A stretch of DNA of 14,214 nt from Eggerthellaceae bacterium UBA5808 (GTDB lineage: Bacteria > Actinomycetota > Coriobacteriia > Coriobacteriales > Eggerthellaceae). A program made the translations under genes and the position numbers. The notes beneath the pieces were generated by a model. The model made no database searches and was not told the origin of the DNA. It saw only the letters and a list, made by a program, of their open reading frames with translations. Location: NCBI GenBank assembly GCA_002417975.1, contig DIDE01000069.1, forward strand, positions 1-14,214, written 5' to 3'. Position 1 is the stretch's first letter. Each line of letters begins with the position of its first letter. Below, in pieces: positions 1 through 6,677 of this stretch.

Positions 1-250
1 TCGACAGGTTCTGGTACTGATCAGATTTGTCCAGCATGTGCATGGTTAGGTTGGCAACGAGTGCTGCAAAGAGGGGAGCGAAGATAATCATGTGTCCCGT
101 GAGCCGTTTGCGGAGCGCAACGCGACCCCATACACCGTTGATACGTGTAGTTGGTGAGGCGCCCATGGTAACGTCGGAGCTAACGCAGGTACATTCATCA
201 CCGCAATTGGGGAGAAATCCTACTGTAATGAAACTTGCAAGGAGCGGAGC
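1..250 (-). CDS. Start of a PbpA-type penicillin-binding protein, in frame with the interrupted rodA (partial)
   Basis: This is the continuation of the rodA frame after the TGA at 251-253; it stays open to the window edge (about 83 codons). The first part (APLLASFITVGFL) matches the end of FtsW/RodA, the last membrane helix that normally follows the SYGGSS-type motif. After a short linker a second helix appears (APLFAALVANLTMHML), followed by DKSDQYQNLS. This closely resembles the N-terminal anchor of actinobacterial PbpA, whose transpeptidase domain cross-links peptidoglycan outside the membrane. An internal ATG at 164-166 could start a separate PBP, but I see no Shine-Dalgarno sequence before it. 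The shared open frame therefore suggests a RodA-PBP fusion. The catalytic transpeptidase domain would lie outside the window, so the PBP assignment rests only on the anchor region and gene order. Confidence 0.6.
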
Positions 251-253
251 TCA
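251..253 (-). other. In-frame TGA interrupting the RodA reading frame
   Basis: On the minus strand the codons read GGT TGA GCT CCG CTC, i.e. Ser-Ala-Gly-stop-Ala-Pro-Leu-Leu. The family motif has two glycines at this point. TGA differs from the Gly codon GGA by one base. TGA clearly acts as a normal stop elsewhere in the window: the phosphatase gene and the gene ending at 13835 both end in ATGA overlaps. Confidence 0.8.
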
Positions 254-1444
254 ACCTGCGCTGACAAAGGGGAGCGTCAATCCTGTTAGAGGAATGAGAC
301 GTGTGACGCCGCCGACGATGATGAACGCTTGCAGAACGAGTGAAGTTGTAAGGCCAGTTGCGATGAATGAAGAGACATCGCTCTTTGCACGAGCGGCAGT
401 AACGATGCCGCGTATAGCAAAGCATAAATAGAGGAGTAAAAGTCCAGCCGCACCTAGCAAACCTGACTCTTCGGCAATTGCTGCAAAAATATAGTCGCTT
501 TCGACAACAGGAATTTGGTCACAGAGTCCGTTGCCAATACCTACGCCGAATAGTCCGCCATCTGCCATCGAATAAATAGCCTGGCAGAGCTGATAGCCAA
601 TGCCATTGGCATCAGAAAACGGATCAAGCCAGGTTGACACACGAATTTGAACATGACTGAAAATAGACCACATTGCAACAGCGCCGACAGCCGCTAGCGC
701 AAGGCCGACAATCACAAATGATTTTTTGCCGCTTGCTGCATAGAGCATTGCAATAAATACAAAGAATACAACGAGTGCGCTGCCGAGGTCCTTTTCGAAG
801 ACGACGATAATCAGAGAGAGACCCCACATAAGAAGCATAGGGAGCAATGTTCTAAAGTCGGGAAGGTGAAAAGGTCCAACACGCCACGTGAACACCGAAA
901 GCATTTCTCGGTTTGCAGCAAGATAGCCAGCAAGAAAGAGAACGATAAAGAGCTTAGCAATTTCTCCTGGTTGGAAGGTAAAACTACCAAGTCCAATCCA
1001 AATACGGCTGCCGTTAATTTCTTTGCCAAGGCCAGGAATCATAGGTGAAAGAAGCAGCAGAAAGCCGATAAGCATTAGCGTGTATTTATAATTTGCAATA
1101 CGGTCGATATTTTTAAGGAATACAATGACCGCGATCATGCAGACGATGCCTATAAAGAGCCATATGACCTGCTTGACTGCAGTGTCGGGAGCTAGACGCG
1201 TAATAAACGCAATGCCAATACCCGATAAAGCAAACGCGATAGGCAAAATGGCAGGGTCGGCGTTTGGCGTCCACTTGCGTACGGCAAGGTGAGCAACGGC
1301 AAATGCGGCAAATATGCCTAAAGGTACACCGAGCGTGCTGACATCAAGTTGCTTACCCTGATTTATAACAATCATGGCATATAAAAGAATAACGATTGGG
1401 GCTGCTATAAGAAGCAGCAAAAGTTCAAGATTGCGACGGCTCAT
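251..1444 (-). CDS. rodA: RodA/FtsW-family peptidoglycan glycosyltransferase, ended early by an in-frame TGA
   Basis: A polytopic membrane protein of the SEDS family, which polymerises lipid II into glycan strands. Hydrophobic helices run throughout. Family landmarks include QPGEIAK (158-164), FEKDLGSALV (216-225, with the conserved Asp in the large-loop region), TWLDPFSDANGIGYQL (271-286), ESDYIFA with EESG (325-338), and GVTRLIPLTGLTLPFVSAG at the very end (379-397). SEDS proteins do not end at that last motif: a second Gly and another helix follow. Here the next codon is TGA where GGA would restore the consensus, and the frame then continues with the expected helix. The ATG overlaps the phosphatase stop (ATGA) and has an AGGAGG site 9 nt upstream. 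The product as read is 397 aa and lacks the last helix. It is either a real nonsense mutation or a sequence error. In actinobacterial operons this position is normally rodA, partnered with pbpA. Confidence 0.85.
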   Translation of the reverse strand: MSRRNLELLLLLIAAPIVILLYAMIVINQGKQLDVSTLGVPLGIFAAFAVAHLAVRKWTPNADPAILPIAFALSGIGIAFITRLAPDTAVKQVIWLFIGIVCMIAVIVFLKNIDRIANYKYTLMLIGFLLLLSPMIPGLGKEINGSRIWIGLGSFTFQPGEIAKLFIVLFLAGYLAANREMLSVFTWRVGPFHLPDFRTLLPMLLMWGLSLIIVVFEKDLGSALVVFFVFIAMLYAASGKKSFVIVGLALAAVGAVAMWSIFSHVQIRVSTWLDPFSDANGIGYQLCQAIYSMADGGLFGVGIGNGLCDQIPVVESDYIFAAIAEESGLLGAAGLLLLYLCFAIRGIVTAARAKSDVSSFIATGLTTSLVLQAFIIVGGVTRLIPLTGLTLPFVSAG

Positions 1445-2724
1445 GCGCGGTTACCTCCTGTCGCAGAGGTAGTTGACGTCGTTGTTCCATTAGAAGTCGA
1501 CGTTGTTGACGTCGATGTCCCATTCGAGGTTGACGTCGAATTTGTCGAGGACCCATTAGAAGTCGATCCATTGGTAGAACTATTATTGGTGCTCGTTGCA
1601 TCAGAATTCTGCTGCTGATTGGAATTTGAAGTTTGCTTGCTGTCAGATATTTCTGTGCGGTATTCATCAACAAGGTCATACGCTGCATCAAGGCTGTCAA
1701 CACGGATAACGCCAGAATCGAGGCGAGATGCGGTTCCAGGCTGCAACTCGTTAGTGTTGACATCGGTTTCGCTATCGAGTGATGAGAGACTCATCCCAAA
1801 TATAGAGTCGGGTACACCCTTGTAGACACATACTTTGCCATCTTGAGCAGTGAGATATGCCGTTGTTTGCGTATAGGCATAGCTGCCATAACATACGCCT
1901 ACAATGGTTGCGAGCAAGAGTAGAACAATAAGAACAGCGAATACGCGACTCTTGCGACGCGTTTTGCGACGTGCTGCTGCGGCATTGCCAGTGATGTCTA
2001 CGACGATAACCGTAATATTATCGTGTCCACCTGCGGCAATTGCGTCATTGACAAGCACGCTTGCACAGCGCTGAGGGTCACGTGTCCGCTTGAGCGTAGC
2101 TTCGATATCCCGATCTTCTACCATAGAAGTTAAGCCGTCTGAACAGATGAGTAAACGATCTCCTGCGGCAACATTAAGCTCATACAGATCGGGCTGCATG
2201 TTTGGATCGCTTCCGAGTGCTCGGGTGATGACTGATCGTTGCGGATGGACGCGTGCTTCTTCCTCGGTAAGCTGTCCTGCTTCGATCATGTCGGCCATAA
2301 GGCTGTGATCACGGGTAAGCTGCTGCATACGTCCATCATGGACGAGATATGCGCGACTATCGCCTACTTGTGCGATAGCAAGACGTTCTTTTTCTAGAAT
2401 GGCGGCAGTCATTGTAGTGCCCATGCCTGCGCGTCCTTTTTCTTGAGCGGCGTCTATAACGGCATAGTTTGCAGCGATTACTGCCTTGCTGAGCGCTTCG
2501 GTATCAGGTCCTTGTGGAGTAAGTCGTGCAAGTGTGCGCACGGCAATCTCAGAAGCAACTTCGCCTGCAGCGTGCCCTCCCATGCCATCGGCAACAGCAT
2601 AAAGAGGTGGTGCGACAACGAGGCTATCTTCGTTGTGCTCACGCATACATCCGATGTCAGTACGGCTTCCGAATACGGGATTGCCTGTTTTCCGTGAAGA
2701 AGATCCTCTCGTTCGTCCGGCCAT
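1441..2724 (-). CDS. pstP: Membrane-anchored PP2C-family Ser/Thr protein phosphatase (PstP/PrpC type)
   Basis: A metal-dependent phosphatase that reverses Ser/Thr kinase phosphorylation. The cytoplasmic PP2C domain covers about residues 15-245, with all core motifs: RTDIG (21-25), REHNEDS (28-34), the metal-binding DGMGGH (46-51), GMGTT (100-104), VGDSRAY (120-126), SDGL (195-198) and GGHDNIT (232-238). An Arg/Lys-rich stretch (251-260) precedes a membrane helix (261-282), placing residues 283-427 outside. The outer part has about 70 folded-looking residues followed by a low-complexity Ser/Thr/Asn/Gly tail from about 355, which probably spans the wall or is disordered. The 427 aa length is somewhat short of mycobacterial PstP. 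The ATG has a GAGG site 8 nt upstream and overlaps the fhaB stop (TAATG). The stop overlaps the rodA ATG, so the three genes are translationally coupled. Confidence 0.93.
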   Translation of the reverse strand: MAGRTRGSSSRKTGNPVFGSRTDIGCMREHNEDSLVVAPPLYAVADGMGGHAAGEVASEIAVRTLARLTPQGPDTEALSKAVIAANYAVIDAAQEKGRAGMGTTMTAAILEKERLAIAQVGDSRAYLVHDGRMQQLTRDHSLMADMIEAGQLTEEEARVHPQRSVITRALGSDPNMQPDLYELNVAAGDRLLICSDGLTSMVEDRDIEATLKRTRDPQRCASVLVNDAIAAGGHDNITVIVVDITGNAAAARRKTRRKSRVFAVLIVLLLLATIVGVCYGSYAYTQTTAYLTAQDGKVCVYKGVPDSIFGMSLSSLDSETDVNTNELQPGTASRLDSGVIRVDSLDAAYDLVDEYRTEISDSKQTSNSNQQQNSDATSTNNSSTNGSTSNGSSTNSTSTSNGTSTSTTSTSNGTTTSTTSATGGNRA

Positions 2725-3137
2725 TATGCAAACCTCACTCGAATTGCGACATCGCCAATGGTGACGACGTCTTTGTTACGAAGAGCTGTCGGTTCGCTAA
2801 TTGCACGTCCGTTGACGGCAGTTCCGTTGGTGGATCCTAAATCTTCGACGAAAAGGTTTTGCCCCATCAGGCTGAATCGTGCATGGCGTCCCGAAACGTA
2901 GCCCGCTCCGATGACGATATCGGCTCCAGGGTTGCGGCCGACAATGACCGGACCGTGCACGGCGATCTGGACACCACGCAACTCCTTTGGCCCTTTTTCG
3001 ACAGCAATGGTCCAGGACTTTTCCTTCTTGCGCTGTCCTCGCACGAGCCCAATGCCTGTTTTCATAAGCGCAAAAAGAAAAAGGTAGAGCAGCGCAACAA
3101 ACAGGAGGCGTGCTATGAGTAAAGTGACATTAATCAA
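2724..3137 (-). CDS. fhaB: FhaB-type membrane-anchored FHA-domain protein
   Basis: A 137 aa protein with an N-terminal membrane helix (4-30), a basic stretch (35-40) and a C-terminal FHA domain (about 60-137) that binds phosphothreonine peptides. The FHA signature residues are present: VGRN (66-69), SGRHAR (82-87) and LGSTNGT (100-106). In actinobacteria FhaB (FipA) sits next to the phosphatase and rodA/pbpA and links kinase signalling to the elongation or division machinery. The start codon is TTG at 3137-3135. It has AAAGGA 7 nt upstream, and the next in-frame ATG (residue 25) would delete most of the helix, so TTG is the best choice. An ATG nearby at 3130-3128 is out of frame. The stop codon overlaps the phosphatase ATG. 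Confidence 0.92.
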   Translation of the reverse strand: MINVTLLIARLLFVALLYLFLFALMKTGIGLVRGQRKKEKSWTIAVEKGPKELRGVQIAVHGPVIVGRNPGADIVIGAGYVSGRHARFSLMGQNLFVEDLGSTNGTAVNGRAISEPTALRNKDVVTIGDVAIRVRFA

Positions 3138-3144
3138 GAGATCT

Positions 3145-3150
3145 TCCTTT
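3145..3150 (-). promoter_or_regulatory. Ribosome binding site fixing the TTG start of fhaB
   Basis: AAAGGA on the minus strand lies 7 nt from TTG. No in-frame ATG or GTG sits at a suitable distance, so this site decides the start. Confidence 0.65.
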
Positions 3151-3170
3151 GTTTACCGATATAAAGAAAC

Positions 3171-3219
3171 GGCACATTATTACGTCGTGTTAATCGAACG
3201 ATACGATGTGTAATGTGCC
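3171..3219 (-). terminator. Hairpin between fhaA and fhaB, possible leaky terminator
   Basis: GGCACATTA (3171-3179) and TAATGTGCC (3211-3219) are perfect inverted repeats. The stem continues inward with a bulge and G-U pairs (TTACGTCGT against ACGATGTG), giving about 17 pairs. On the minus strand it begins about 9 nt after the fhaA stop and is followed by GTTTCTTTAT, a weak U tract. This fits a partial terminator or an mRNA processing/stability hairpin that lets fhaA and the downstream genes differ in expression. Confidence 0.6.
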
Positions 3220-3227
3220 GCATGGCG

Positions 3228-4448
3228 TTATTCCAACGTGAAGATGAGGTCGGTCATGCCGATAGAGATGCAGTCACCCTCATTGAGTGTTTGAGAAGAA
3301 ATGCGATTTCCGTTAACGAGCGTACCGTTGGTTGAACCGAGATCTTTGATATACCAGGCTCCCTGAGGATCCTGTCCGATTTCTGCATGGGATCGGCTTG
3401 CATTGATATCGTCGAGCGCGATATCGCATGTGCTGCTTCGTCCTAGAACAATGCGATCTGATGCTAAATCGTATGAACGATTAGAGATTGCATCAACAAG
3501 GCGTGCGTGCACCATTTGCTGCATAGGAGCTGCAGCGGGATTTGGAATTGAAGATCCAGCAAATACCGTTGTTTTTGCATTAACCTGCGGAATTTGCGAG
3601 AAATCATTCGGCGTACCCGCGCTATGCGGCGCTGAAGCTTTTGGCTCGTCATCGTTTAAACGAGGGTCGTAGTTATCGATATAAAGGCCTGCAAGATCGC
3701 TATCGTTGCGGGCATTTGCTCCTCGCGCGTCAAAGCGATTAGGGGAAGGAGCCTGTGAAGGCATAGCGACGGCAGGTTGTTGCGGTACAGCAACTGGTGC
3801 GCCTTCAACATTTTGCTGAGGCATTCTGCTTGGCACAGCGCGTTCTTGCTGATAAGGCTGAGGAGCAGGTGCCACATTGGCGGGAGCTTGCTGGTATCTT
3901 TGTTGTTGTGCCGGTGCCTGCTGGGGTTGATATCCCTGTTGCTGACGAGGAGCTTGACGCGGAGCAGCAGCGCGCTGAGGTTGATATCCCTGCTGATTAT
4001 AGCGTGGACGTTGCTGTTGCTTAGGCGTTGAGAGACCATAACGATTCATCTCTTCGTCTCGCAGCTGACCAATAATAGGCGCAGATACGAGTTCTGCAAC
4101 GACATCGAACTTACCATGTTTAAGACTATCGTCAACGATAAACCGAACGAGTGGCTGTCCGTCCATAAGGAGCCCGTCATCTGCAGCTTTTGCGCTTAAA
4201 TACGTTTCAGTTTCGCCAGCAAGCGTGGGGTAGTAGCCAAATAGGCGCTGATCATCCTCGGGATTGACGAGAACGGTATACAGCGTTGGTGCATACTGCT
4301 TACCAGCTCCGACCATCTTTTCGCGGCGCATGGCCTTTTCGGCCTTTTTTGAAATCTGGACAGGCGAGATTGGTGCATCGAACATTTTGTCCGCTGCGCC
4401 CTCAAGTCCGTCTTCCATATGTCCTTCGAATCGCGAGAAAAAGCCCAT
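3228..4448 (-). CDS. fhaA: FhaA-type protein: DUF3662 (FhaA_N) domain plus C-terminal FHA domain
   Basis: A 406 aa cytoplasmic scaffold protein. Residues 1 to about 115 form the FhaA N-terminal (DUF3662) domain, beginning MGFFSRFEGHMEDGLEG. Residues about 145-300 are a Gln/Pro/Ala/Tyr-rich disordered linker with repeated QQ-GYQPQ-type runs. Residues 332-406 are an FHA domain with VLGRSS (334-339), SRSHAE (351-356) and DLGSTNGT (369-376). In mycobacteria FhaA binds phosphorylated MviN/MurJ and cell-wall regulators, and a similar role is inferred here. The frame is open 26 codons further up (to 4526). I choose the ATG at 4448 because AAGGAG lies 4 nt before it and because it matches the usual MG-F/L family start. 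It is first in the operon, with fhaB starting 90 bp after its stop. Confidence 0.93.
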   Translation of the reverse strand: MGFFSRFEGHMEDGLEGAADKMFDAPISPVQISKKAEKAMRREKMVGAGKQYAPTLYTVLVNPEDDQRLFGYYPTLAGETETYLSAKAADDGLLMDGQPLVRFIVDDSLKHGKFDVVAELVSAPIIGQLRDEEMNRYGLSTPKQQQRPRYNQQGYQPQRAAAPRQAPRQQQGYQPQQAPAQQQRYQQAPANVAPAPQPYQQERAVPSRMPQQNVEGAPVAVPQQPAVAMPSQAPSPNRFDARGANARNDSDLAGLYIDNYDPRLNDDEPKASAPHSAGTPNDFSQIPQVNAKTTVFAGSSIPNPAAAPMQQMVHARLVDAISNRSYDLASDRIVLGRSSTCDIALDDINASRSHAEIGQDPQGAWYIKDLGSTNGTLVNGNRISSQTLNEGDCISIGMTDLIFTLE

Positions 4449-4452
4449 ATCG

Positions 4453-4458
4453 CTCCTT
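4453..4458 (-). promoter_or_regulatory. Ribosome binding site that decides the fhaA start
   Basis: AAGGAG on the minus strand, 4 nt before ATG at 4448-4446. The upstream ATG at 4526 has no comparable site. Confidence 0.7.
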
Positions 4459-4564
4459 AAGAAAATGCCCGCGTAACGTTTTGATCTTTGGTTTTCATCT
4501 TGCCACAAAACGGAGAGATAAGGCAATCTTTTACCTAAATGTCATGAAAGGAATGGTTAGATGG

Positions 4565-4600
4565 GCTATAAATGCTATAAATAGTAGTGATGCATCACAA
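4565..4600 (-). promoter_or_regulatory. Candidate fhaA-operon promoter with overlapping palindrome and direct repeat
   Basis: On the minus strand, TTGTGA (4600-4595) and TAGCAT (4577-4572) are separated by 17 bp, a plausible sigma-A-type promoter. A perfect 12 bp palindrome GTGATGCATCAC (4587-4598) covers the -35 element. A perfect tandem 9-mer, GCTATAAAT twice (4565-4582 on +), covers the -10 element. The arrangement looks like an operator in the divergent gap between fhaA and the flavin reductase gene. Promoter strength and the bound regulator are unknown. Confidence 0.4.
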
Positions 4601-4623
4601 ATGAACTTGAATTTGAGCTGAAT

Positions 4624-4632
4624 TGTTATACA
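4624..4632 (+). promoter_or_regulatory. Candidate extended -10 promoter for the flavin reductase gene
   Basis: TGT-TATACA has the extended -10 form (TGn before a TATAAT-like hexamer). The TTGAAT upstream (4607-4612) is only 14 bp away, too close for a normal -35, so the call depends on the extended element. The gene starts at 4660. Confidence 0.3.
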
Positions 4633-4659
4633 TAAAGCATCGATGAAAGGATATATAGT

Positions 4660-5163
4660 ATGGCATTGCATGAGGTTGATACCCGAGATTTAATGTTTAA
4701 TCCGTTTTCCAAGGTTGCACGCGAGTGGATGCTTATTACCGCAGGAACCGAAGGACATGTTAATACGATGACTGCCAGCTGGGGCGCAATGGGCGAATGG
4801 TGGGGGCATGATGCGATCACCTGCTATATCCGTCAGTCGCGTTATACCAAGGAATTTGTCGACGCGAATCCGACGTTTTCGGTATCGTTCTTTGATGAAT
4901 CGTGGCGCGATGCACTGAATCTGTGCGGCACGGTGTCTGGCCGTGATGTTGATAAAATCAAGCAAGCGGGATTAACTGTTGAATTTGTTGACGGAACGCC
5001 TGTATTCAAAGAAGCATCGCTTGCAATGGTCTGCCATAAACTTTATGCAGGATATATGCCACCTGAGCAGTTTGTTGATCCTCAGGCTGACGCGCGTTGG
5101 TATGCCGATAAGGATTACCACACGATGTATATCGGTGGCATCGACAAGACGCTTGCTGTGTAA
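4660..5163 (+). CDS. Flavin reductase family protein (FMN-binding split-barrel)
   Basis: A 167 aa protein of the flavin reductase/flavoredoxin-like family, which binds FMN and transfers electrons from reduced nicotinamide or other carriers. Family features include the FMN-contact motif NTMTASWG (35-42), the aromatic/basic stretch YIRQSRYTKEF (56-66), the core strand TFSVSFF (72-78), and CGTVSGRDVDKIKQAGL (89-105), typical of this group's small flavoproteins. There is no signal peptide or membrane segment, so it is likely soluble. The start ATG has AAAGGA 8 nt upstream. The gene is a single unit, divergent from fhaA and convergent with the NapH-like gene, whose terminator hairpin it shares. 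The physiological electron donor and acceptor cannot be read from the sequence. The convergent redox gene hints at anaerobic electron transfer, but being neighbours does not prove a link. Confidence 0.88.
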   Translation: MALHEVDTRDLMFNPFSKVAREWMLITAGTEGHVNTMTASWGAMGEWWGHDAITCYIRQSRYTKEFVDANPTFSVSFFDESWRDALNLCGTVSGRDVDKIKQAGLTVEFVDGTPVFKEASLAMVCHKLYAGYMPPEQFVDPQADARWYADKDYHTMYIGGIDKTLAV

Positions 5164-5238
5164 AGGCTGTTATTCGGCTGATATACGTCCATTTTCTAGA
5201 CGATGTTATGCGTACTCGTACGTTGCATAAATTGTATA

Positions 5239-5271
5239 AAGAGCCACGGGGATTTGTTCCTCGTGGCTCTT
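5239..5271. terminator. Bidirectional hairpin terminator between convergent genes
   Basis: A 14-pair stem (5239-5252 with 5258-5271, core GAGCCACG/CGTGGCTC, one G-U pair) with a 5-nt loop. On the minus strand it starts 2 nt after the NapH-like gene's stop and is followed by a T-rich run (CTCTTTATACAATTT). On the plus strand it lies 75 nt after the flavin reductase stop with a shorter T run. Confidence 0.85.
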
Positions 5272-5273
5272 GC

Positions 5274-6299
5274 CTATGTTGCTGATGCAAACGATGTAAG
5301 CGCCTGCGAAAGTGTAGCAGGGTCAATTTGGCCATACCAAGTTCCCGTTATAAGTGCGAGCATCCAAATGATGAACCAAATACTACCTATGATGAACGCC
5401 ACAACGAGTGGAGCAACGTGAGTGCGCCCAAAAAGCTGTGGACTAAGCGCATCATCTTTTGGGCATGCCGCAATACATTCCATACAGCAGGTGCAGCTCA
5501 TTGATCGTAGAGGTTTTGTTGATGCTGCGACATCGATATGAGCTGGACATACAGATGAACAGGCTCCGCATGAGATGCACTGCTCTGCATTACGCGTGAT
5601 TGCTAGAGGAGAGGCTTTTGAAACAAGGCCATAAAATGCTCCAAGTAGACAAAGATAGCTGCACCAGACGTTACGGCCAAGCCAAAGACTTAAAGCAATA
5701 ACGACGATGCCAACAATAATTAAAGGGCTTGGTTGAACGAACAAGAATAGTACTGACAGGTCAGAGAAGAGCCAGTAAGGTGCGCTCCATTGAGCGATGA
5801 TGACAGCTGCAGGTATAACAAACAGCGTTACGCCGACGATAAGACAGCCAATAACAGTTGCAGGTGCGTGAAGTATACGGTCGACTCGTGGCGAAACATG
5901 GATGCCGGGGAATATATGACGTCCAAGATGTCCAAGACCATCAAGCACCGTCGAAACGGGGCAAATCCAGCTGCAAAACGAGCGTTTTGTGCAAAGCGAG
6001 AGTGTAAATCCAAGTAGAATGATGATCATTGAAGCAGGTAAACCTGGGTCAACACGGCCGGTTTTTAGAAGTACACCTACATCAAATAATCCTCCGAGGG
6101 GAGATAACCCTGCGGTCAACTGAGGTCTGCCAAAGTTGATTCCTATTTGATTAGCTGCCCACATGTAAAGCACGAGCAGACGGATGCAGTCGATAAGAAA
6201 TAGAATCAATATCGTCGTTCTTGTAATAACGCGGAGCCGATGAACCATCGGATGTGGCATGCCTGTTTGTGCGTTTGATCTGCTCTGTCGTGTGGTCAT
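5274..6299 (-). CDS. NapH-like membrane 4Fe-4S polyferredoxin (electron transfer)
   Basis: A 341 aa integral membrane protein of the NapH/MauN-like group. Helices flank two membrane-embedded cysteine motifs: a CTKRSFCSWICP-type motif (C103, C109, C113) and CSYLC (C213, C217). A cytoplasmic ferredoxin segment then has two classical clusters: C241-x2-C244-x2-C247-x3-C251-P and C269-x2-C272-x2-C275-x3-C279-P. Two C-terminal hydrophobic stretches follow. Proteins of this type pass electrons between the quinone/menaquinone pool and periplasmic or cytoplasmic reductases; the partner enzyme is not encoded nearby. The frame is open to an ATG at 6350, giving 358 aa. I prefer the ATG at 6299 because AGAGG lies upstream of it (13 nt, rather far) and a -10-like TATACT (6341-6336) falls between the two ATGs. 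The start is uncertain. Confidence 0.85.
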   Translation of the reverse strand: MTTRQSRSNAQTGMPHPMVHRLRVITRTTILILFLIDCIRLLVLYMWAANQIGINFGRPQLTAGLSPLGGLFDVGVLLKTGRVDPGLPASMIIILLGFTLSLCTKRSFCSWICPVSTVLDGLGHLGRHIFPGIHVSPRVDRILHAPATVIGCLIVGVTLFVIPAAVIIAQWSAPYWLFSDLSVLFLFVQPSPLIIVGIVVIALSLWLGRNVWCSYLCLLGAFYGLVSKASPLAITRNAEQCISCGACSSVCPAHIDVAASTKPLRSMSCTCCMECIAACPKDDALSPQLFGRTHVAPLVVAFIIGSIWFIIWMLALITGTWYGQIDPATLSQALTSFASAT

Positions 6300-6335
6300 T
6301 ATAGGAAATGCGCCTCTTTCGTCCGATAGCCTTAT

Positions 6336-6341
6336 AGTATA
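6336..6341 (-). promoter_or_regulatory. Possible -10 element for the NapH-like gene
   Basis: TATACT on the minus strand, 37 nt before the preferred ATG at 6299. No convincing -35 lies 16-18 bp upstream, so this is a weak call. Confidence 0.25.
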
Positions 6342-6391
6342 CGTCAGCATGACAATGTGATACGGGTGTGGTATTCCCCTATCGGGTGGTA

Positions 6392-6409
6392 AAGATTAAA
6401 TCTAATCTT
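6392..6409. repeat. Perfect inverted repeat in the NapH-like gene / tRNA-Leu gap
   Basis: AAGATTA-AATC-TAATCTT is a perfect 7+4+7 inverted repeat. It directly abuts the -35 element of the tRNA promoter and lies about 90 bp upstream of the NapH-like start. It could be a regulator-binding site for either gene; it has no T tract typical of a terminator. Confidence 0.5.
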
Positions 6410-6436
6410 GCATCGGATGGGTAAGTCTTGTATCAT
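6408..6436 (+). promoter_or_regulatory. Promoter of tRNA-Leu
   Basis: TTGCAT (6408-6413) and TATCAT (6431-6436) with an exact 17 bp spacer; the tRNA 5' end is 41 nt beyond the -10 element. The spacing and the lone downstream tRNA make this one of the more convincing promoters in the window. Confidence 0.6.
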
Positions 6437-6477
6437 CTTCTATGCTTTCGGCCGAGGTCGAAGAGCGGAAGATATAT

Positions 6478-6564
6478 GCGGGTGTGGCGGAATTGGCAGA
6501 CGCGTACGGTTCAGGTCCGTATGAGAGCAATCTCATGAAGGTTCAAGTCCTTTCACCCGCACCA
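6478..6564 (+). tRNA. tRNA-Leu, anticodon CAG
   Basis: A class II tRNA of 87 nt including an encoded CCA (6562-6564). The acceptor stem GCGGGTG (6478-6484) pairs with CACCCGC (6554-6560). The anticodon stem TACGG/CCGTA encloses the loop TTCAGGT, giving anticodon CAG (6512-6514), which reads CUG leucine codons. The long variable arm TGAGA-GCAA-TCTCA is typical of leucine tRNA, and the T arm GAAGG-TTCAAGT-CCTTT is intact. It stands alone, not in a tRNA cluster. Confidence 0.96.
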
Positions 6565-6648
6565 ATCAATTTATGCAGGTCAAGAGCAATGTTTACTTGG
6601 TACCTGCTTCCCTAACGTAGTAAGAGAAGAAAATCAGAAGAAAAATGT

Positions 6649-6677
6649 AGCCCTTTTATTAAGAGGCTTTGATTTTT
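6649..6677 (+). terminator. Candidate terminator downstream of tRNA-Leu
   Basis: AGCC and GGCT (6649-6668) form an imperfect stem with inner CTTT/AAGA pairing and one mismatch, followed by TTTGATTTTT. It lies about 85 nt past the tRNA. Another hairpin (GCAGGT ... ACCTGC, 6574-6606) nearer the tRNA lacks a T tract. Confidence 0.45.

Noticed and set aside
251..253. UGA read as glycine (alternative code) or selenocysteine in RodA
   Set aside because: TGA is a true stop in ATGA overlaps at 1441-1444 and 13832-13835. The expected residue is Gly, not Cys/Sec, and no obvious SECIS-type hairpin follows. Mutation or sequence error is simpler.
27..431. 134-codon plus-strand frame
   Set aside because: Antisense shadow of the RodA/PBP frame, which has clear family motifs on the other strand.
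4449..4526. Longer N-terminus for FhaA (26 extra codons)
   Set aside because: No ribosome binding site at 4526, while AAGGAG precedes the ATG at 4448, where the family's usual MGFF-type start occurs.
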